A stretch of DNA of 64,000 bases from Triparma columacea. Its lineage: Eukaryota > Sar > Bolidophyceae > Parmales > Triparmaceae. A model generated the notes under the pieces. It was not told where the DNA came from and did no database searches. It saw only the letters and a list, made by a program, of their open reading frames with translations. The stretch lies in contig BRYA01000385.1 in the NCBI GenBank assembly GCA_030267965.1, positions 22,905-86,904 on the forward strand, written 5' to 3'. Position numbers and translations under genes: made by a program. This document shows, piece by piece, positions 60,192 through 64,000 of the stretch (positions within the stretch are counted from its first letter, which is position 1; each line of letters begins with the position of its first letter).

Positions 60192-60810
60192 CCGTCCCCC
60201 CGACATCCCCGGCGTCTGCAAAAACATCCTGCGTACCCCTCCCCCATTTCCTATAATTCCCAACAACCTTCCCAGCAAGTTTACTAACCTCCTCCTCATT
60301 CCTACAGTCCAACCTTACAACGGAGTACATACCCCCCACGAAAGCGTCGCATGTCTCAAGCACGTCTTCGTAGGCTTTCCTTAACATAGAACCCCTATCA
60401 CCCCAACCCTCACCCTCTGCTTTGTCCCACTTTGTGAAGCAAACTATACAGGGTGGTAATGGTGTGACGTTCCTCTTCAGCAATCCTAGGGTAACACCTA
60501 TACCTTTAACTTCAACATCGTAGTCCTCCGAGGTTGGTAGGTCAACTGTGATAACGACTGCGCCTACGTTCTTACATGAAGGACCTTCGAAATTGAATTT
60601 CCCAGGTGTGTCATACAACATTAAACGCTCCCTCCCCCCCCCCAACATAGTGTGCTCGTTGTACTCTACGGACAGGGTTTTAGTGGGGGACGGGGAGGAG
60701 GTTAGGGTCGAGATTATTGTGGATTTACCAGAGAGGGTGGGACCGAGGAAGAGGACCTTTATGGAGGTCTCTAAATCCTCTTCGACGAAATCCAACTCTT
60801 CCATATCCAT
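59914..60810 (-). CDS. Small GTPase-like protein with basic C-terminal extension, 298 aa
   Basis: Single exon from ATG at 60810. G1 is GPTLSGKST, G3 is LMLYDTPGKFNFEG and G4 is CFTKWDKAEGEG (TKxD in place of NKxD), giving a P-loop GTPase fold of ~190 residues. A poly-Lys tract, an acidic stretch (EEEGEGEDKNG) and a basic tail (RKPRKRRTNGKKSLVTKAK) follow; the basic tail could be a nuclear signal. There is no prenylation CaaX, so it is not a typical Rab or Ras. It may be Rab-like or related to intraflagellar GTPases; I cannot place it further. Confidence 0.75.
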
Positions 60811-60976
60811 TTTTTAGGGGGGGAGAGAGGAGAAGAGCCAACGGGGAAGGGGGGGTGAAGGGCGTAAGGGCGTAAAGGCTTGGACAAAGGCCCAGTAGAA
60901 TGAACACCCCAAGTCCCCAAGTCAGGATAAGTGAATTTTGGGAGTTATAATTGTTCGATTTTAGCTTCTGATACCC

Positions 60977-63121
60977 ATGTCGTCGAATTCCGTAACGGCG
61001 GACATTGGCGCGGCCACTGAGGAGACATCTTGGCTCGCCTCTCCTCCGGCTGCTCAAAATGATAGCTTGAGGACTACCATTGATGGGCTTGACAGAGTGC
61101 AGAGTTCAGGTGAACAAGACAAAAAGGACCAAGTTTCGTTGTTCTCAATTCTGAAATATGTTAAGGGGAGTATAGAGTACACTTGCTTCGTCACCGATAT
61201 CACTGTCCCTGTTGGCAGTGCGGATGATGAGGGTGTACAAGGTGATCTTCTCATTCAGGTGACAAAGGTGGAGAAATCTGCTACTTCTGGCGGCTGGCAA
61301 AAAGCCAAAGGTCGACGGATCCGGCCACACACATTGGTGCACTACACTATCGTGGATAACCCTGACAGTGCCCTGTCGGAATTGATTAAGAAAGAGAAGG
61401 AAAAAGCGGCCAAACAAGCGCGGATGCTAGAACAGGCGGATCAGAACGAATTGGACGAACCCATTGACGGCGGCACGCTTAAGATTGTTCAATGGAACCA
61501 GAAGTGGCTAACAACAACTCGCACTTCTTCAGCCTCATGCGTTACATCATGGGAAATGCAAAGAACCTCGATCGGCGAGACGATCAGGAAAGAAAAGAAA
61601 CTCACGGTTTGTGTCATGGAAGAGATCAAGAGTGAAGAGGCTGTGAAATCTGTGACGAAGTGGTTGAACAACAAAGACGGCAATGACGTCTGGGGCTGCG
61701 TTGTGTCTAACGCTGTGAACGTCAAGAATGACGAAGGCGAATTAAGAGTAAGAGGGAAGGAAATGTTCGCGGCGATTTTCAGGAAAGAAGTAACTGGCGA
61801 TCCCGATGTCCCGAAGATCCTGCTAAACTATCCCGGGAAGGAAGAGGGTTTTGGCAAAGCGCCCCCCGGCACCAATTTGCGCAGCGACGCTGCCTCTCGC
61901 ACCCCCGACGCGCCCGACGACGTAGTTATCGGGGAAACAAAGATCGACATGTCCGATGCTTTCAAGGTCTACAAGGCCTACGAGGCCTACGACGAGGATA
62001 TGGCAATGACGACTCGCCTTGATCACTTCCAGTACTCACCTGTAGTTTTTTCATTCCCGAAATGCGTTGCTGGACCGTTGCATATCATGGCCGTGCACGG
62101 CAGCACCGGTCGCAGCGGTCGCAAGGTTCTCTGCAACCAAAATGCTCTAGAAGTAGCGTATATCCAGCACATCTGCAGCAAAGCGGTGGATGGGGGCGAG
62201 TTTATCGTTCTCGCAGGCGATTTTAACACGCAAGAGGAGGCGAACAAGAATGAGCGTCTGTGGGACACAAGACCCAAAGCGGAAAATTTAGAGGATGATG
62301 AGCCGATATTTATGGCGCGGGAAGAGTTGAGAAGAGCACAGCATGAGTTAGACCTCGACGAGCAGAACGTCCTCGGATGTATCAGAGACAGTTTCCTTGA
62401 TAAGTTTTCTAGAGCGATTCGTCCTTCTCTCCCCACCAATGTTTATCCGTTCCTCACGGGAATCCAGGCTGTTCCGAAGCACAATGATGATATATTCGTT
62501 CCCAACGCTTGGACGGGGAAGCTGGACACACGGGGGTGTAAGGTGTTCCCGATCCCTTCAACAGTGATTCATCGTTGGGATATTGTTTGTCAGAACTTCT
62601 TCGACAACAACCCAAGCTTGGTCAAAATGTCAAATCCGGAAAGACAGGCCCTGAACTCGGCGCTGGCGAGAGTATGGAGCGACCACAGGCCGGTGCAAGC
62701 CAAGTTCACGGTCGAGACTCCAAAGGCCAAGCAGGAGAAGCGGGCGAAGGAGGCCGCTGCTACCAAGGCAAAGGCCGAGAGGGCGGAGAAGGCGGCTGCT
62801 GCCGCCAAGACCAAGGCCGAGAGGGTCGCTGCTGCCGCCAAGACCAAGGCCGAGAAGGCGGCTGCCGCTGCCGATAAATTTCAGGAGAACACCATAGCCG
62901 CATCTGGCAGGATGATGTTGAAGGCTGAGAAGGACGCGAAGAAGGCCGCTGCTACCAAGCCAAAAGCCGAGAAAGTCGAGAAAGCCGTCGTCGAGAAGAC
63001 GGATACGGAAACCGATTCAAGTCTCACATTCACTCCCGCCCCACAGACCGCTACTTCCTCGACCAAAAAAGCGGTGGCCCAGCCACCTCCAAAGGCCAAG
63101 TCTCGCCAATTAGATTGTTAA
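60977..63121 (+). CDS. Endonuclease/exonuclease/phosphatase (EEP) family protein, 714 aa
   Basis: Single exon from ATG at 60977. After a ~150-residue N-terminal region come EEP motifs: LKIVQWNQKWLTTTR, the acidic VCVMEEIKSEE, LHIMAVHGSTGRSG, FIVLAGDFNTQEE and, at the end of the domain, VWSDHRPVQAKF with the catalytic Asp-His. KHNDDIFV precedes it. The fold covers DNases, AP endonucleases and inositol phosphatases; the substrate is unknown. Residues ~580-680 are a long Ala/Lys helical repeat (AKTKAERVAAAAKTKAEKAA) like histone-H1-type tails, pointing to nucleic-acid contact. The gene is intronless, unlike most of its neighbours. Confidence 0.8.
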   Translation: MSSNSVTADIGAATEETSWLASPPAAQNDSLRTTIDGLDRVQSSGEQDKKDQVSLFSILKYVKGSIEYTCFVTDITVPVGSADDEGVQGDLLIQVTKVEKSATSGGWQKAKGRRIRPHTLVHYTIVDNPDSALSELIKKEKEKAAKQARMLEQADQNELDEPIDGGTLKIVQWNQKWLTTTRTSSASCVTSWEMQRTSIGETIRKEKKLTVCVMEEIKSEEAVKSVTKWLNNKDGNDVWGCVVSNAVNVKNDEGELRVRGKEMFAAIFRKEVTGDPDVPKILLNYPGKEEGFGKAPPGTNLRSDAASRTPDAPDDVVIGETKIDMSDAFKVYKAYEAYDEDMAMTTRLDHFQYSPVVFSFPKCVAGPLHIMAVHGSTGRSGRKVLCNQNALEVAYIQHICSKAVDGGEFIVLAGDFNTQEEANKNERLWDTRPKAENLEDDEPIFMAREELRRAQHELDLDEQNVLGCIRDSFLDKFSRAIRPSLPTNVYPFLTGIQAVPKHNDDIFVPNAWTGKLDTRGCKVFPIPSTVIHRWDIVCQNFFDNNPSLVKMSNPERQALNSALARVWSDHRPVQAKFTVETPKAKQEKRAKEAAATKAKAERAEKAAAAAKTKAERVAAAAKTKAEKAAAAADKFQENTIAASGRMMLKAEKDAKKAAATKPKAEKVEKAVVEKTDTETDSSLTFTPAPQTATSSTKKAVAQPPPKAKSRQLDC

Positions 63122-63223
63122 AGAAAGCAACGACAATGACTAGTCTCCTCCCTCTCTCTCTCTCTCTCCCTCCCTTAAAAAGGAACACTTGAAATTGTTT
63201 CGCTATAACATTTTGCTGTATGT

Positions 63224-64000
63224 TTATTCCTCCTCCTCCTCTTCCTCCTCGCTCCCTTCCTCCCCCTCCTCCACCTTGATCTTAACGTCGAATTCCTGGT
63301 CTACCCCCTGGTAGCTGTCGCTGATAACATAAAGCTTAAGTTCGTACTCCCCAGGTTCCTCTGGTGCGAAGGCGTCGAGGTTAACCTTCCTCTCGTCAGT
63401 GAGCTCGCACCTCTTAACCGCGTAAAGCTTGTCGGTCTTGGGGTCCCCTAGGCATACCCAGTACCCCTCAATCATTTTCTTGGGGAAGCACTTGCTGACT
63501 ACTACCCCCTTCTCCTCCTCATCTTCCTCATCCTCCTCCTCGTCGTCAGCGTCCCTCTGGAGCTTGACCGAGACCCTGAAAGGGTCTCCCGTGGTAACGT
63601 CGTCAGGTTCCACGACCTCGTACCCCACCTCAACGCTTGGGTAGCTGTTGCAGAACGCCGCGATCTCGGACATTTCCACGGAATCCTCCCCGAAGTCGCT
63701 CAGCAGCTTCTCCCTGACGTCATCTTCGACCTCCAGCACGTCGAAGGGTGAGTCGACTCCAACTGCCTTTGCCCTCTTGACGAGTTCTTCCGTGAAGTGA
63801 GGAATCTGTAGGAGGACGTCGTCCTTCTTCCACCTTCCCTGCACGACCTGCTGGGAAACCTCCATGGCTGCGACGGCGGCCTTCAGGTGGTAGTTCGTAG
63901 CGATTACGTCGACGCAGGCCTGGATTATCTTGACTGCCGCCACCACTACAAAGTCGCAGTCGAGCTTGAGATCAGGGTTCATGGCCTTCCTCTCGAAGTA
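63224..64000 (-). CDS. Brr2-like spliceosomal helicase, C-terminal Sec63 domain, N-terminus off the right edge
   Basis: The minus frame is open at base 64000 and ends at 63224. The 258 visible residues are the C-terminal Sec63 region of Ski2-like helicases. A helical part (VKIIQACVDVIATNYHLKAA, then VLLQIPHFTEELVKRAK) is followed by a beta-sandwich (VKLQRDADDEEE; LKLYVISDSYQGVDQEFDV). This arrangement and wording fit U5 snRNP Brr2 (SNRNP200) better than ASCC3 or Mer3. The acidic insert and poly-Glu tail are lineage-specific. Brr2 unwinds U4/U6 during spliceosome activation. The helicase cassettes are outside the window. Confidence 0.85.
   Translation of the reverse strand, partial: YFERKAMNPDLKLDCDFVVVAAVKIIQACVDVIATNYHLKAAVAAMEVSQQVVQGRWKKDDVLLQIPHFTEELVKRAKAVGVDSPFDVLEVEDDVREKLLSDFGEDSVEMSEIAAFCNSYPSVEVGYEVVEPDDVTTGDPFRVSVKLQRDADDEEEDEEDEEEKGVVVSKCFPKKMIEGYWVCLGDPKTDKLYAVKRCELTDERKVNLDAFAPEEPGEYELKLYVISDSYQGVDQEFDVKIKVEEGEEGSEEEEEEEE

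Overview
The window is nuclear DNA of a unicellular eukaryote. Most genes are split by GT-AG introns and both strands are used. The best fit is an ochrophyte (stramenopile) alga. Several predicted proteins start with a signal peptide followed by an aromatic or Ser/Ala-rich stretch, as in stramenopile plastid targeting, and the gene mix includes BspA-type LRR and DUF285 surface proteins, ankyrin-MYND proteins, large EF-hand proteins and a Ty1/copia element. Placing it nearer (for example in Parmales) would be a guess. One 40-base N run shows that this is a draft scaffold.

Layout. 1-8.4 kb: three related BspA-type LRR genes on the minus strand, a minus-strand tRNA-Pro gene cut by five introns (1603-2018), and a plus-strand CPBP-family intramembrane protease gene. 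8.4-11.2 kb: a secreted or plastid protein of unknown function and an ankyrin-MYND gene. 11.4-15.2 kb: a DUF285-repeat protein built from tandem exon-intron units, ending at a GGACAG minisatellite. 15.5-19.6 kb: an FkbM-like methyltransferase and an N-myristoylated EF-hand/RGS protein. 20.0-27.1 kb: a giant protein with about twenty EF-hands. 28.1-35.7 kb: a complete copia retrotransposon with identical 79-bp LTRs and a 5-bp target duplication. 35.8-43.1 kb: an unknown secreted protein, an IGHMBP2-like helicase, a pantothenate kinase and a cystatin. 43.2-49.6 kb: an EF-hand/armadillo protein and a SAP/STI1-like protein. 50-57.2 kb: low-complexity proteins, a polytopic membrane protein and two more ankyrin-MYND copies. 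58-64 kb: a polyprenyl diphosphate synthase, a small GTPase, an EEP-family nuclease and the C-terminal end of a Brr2-like spliceosomal helicase.

The most striking feature is the tRNA-Pro(UGG). Removing five GT-AG segments of 61-73 nt leaves exactly 72 nt, which fold into a cloverleaf with every acceptor, anticodon and T-stem pair intact. The introns carry GTAAGT or GTGAGC donors, CTNAY branch-like motifs and pyrimidine-rich AG acceptors. The gene also keeps an RNA polymerase III style T9 terminator. Introns 3 and 4 are copies of each other. The rest of the window shows the same intron dynamism: an intron made by a local AGGT duplication, small poly-C/hairpin elements scattered through introns, and ten near-identical introns in the DUF285 gene.
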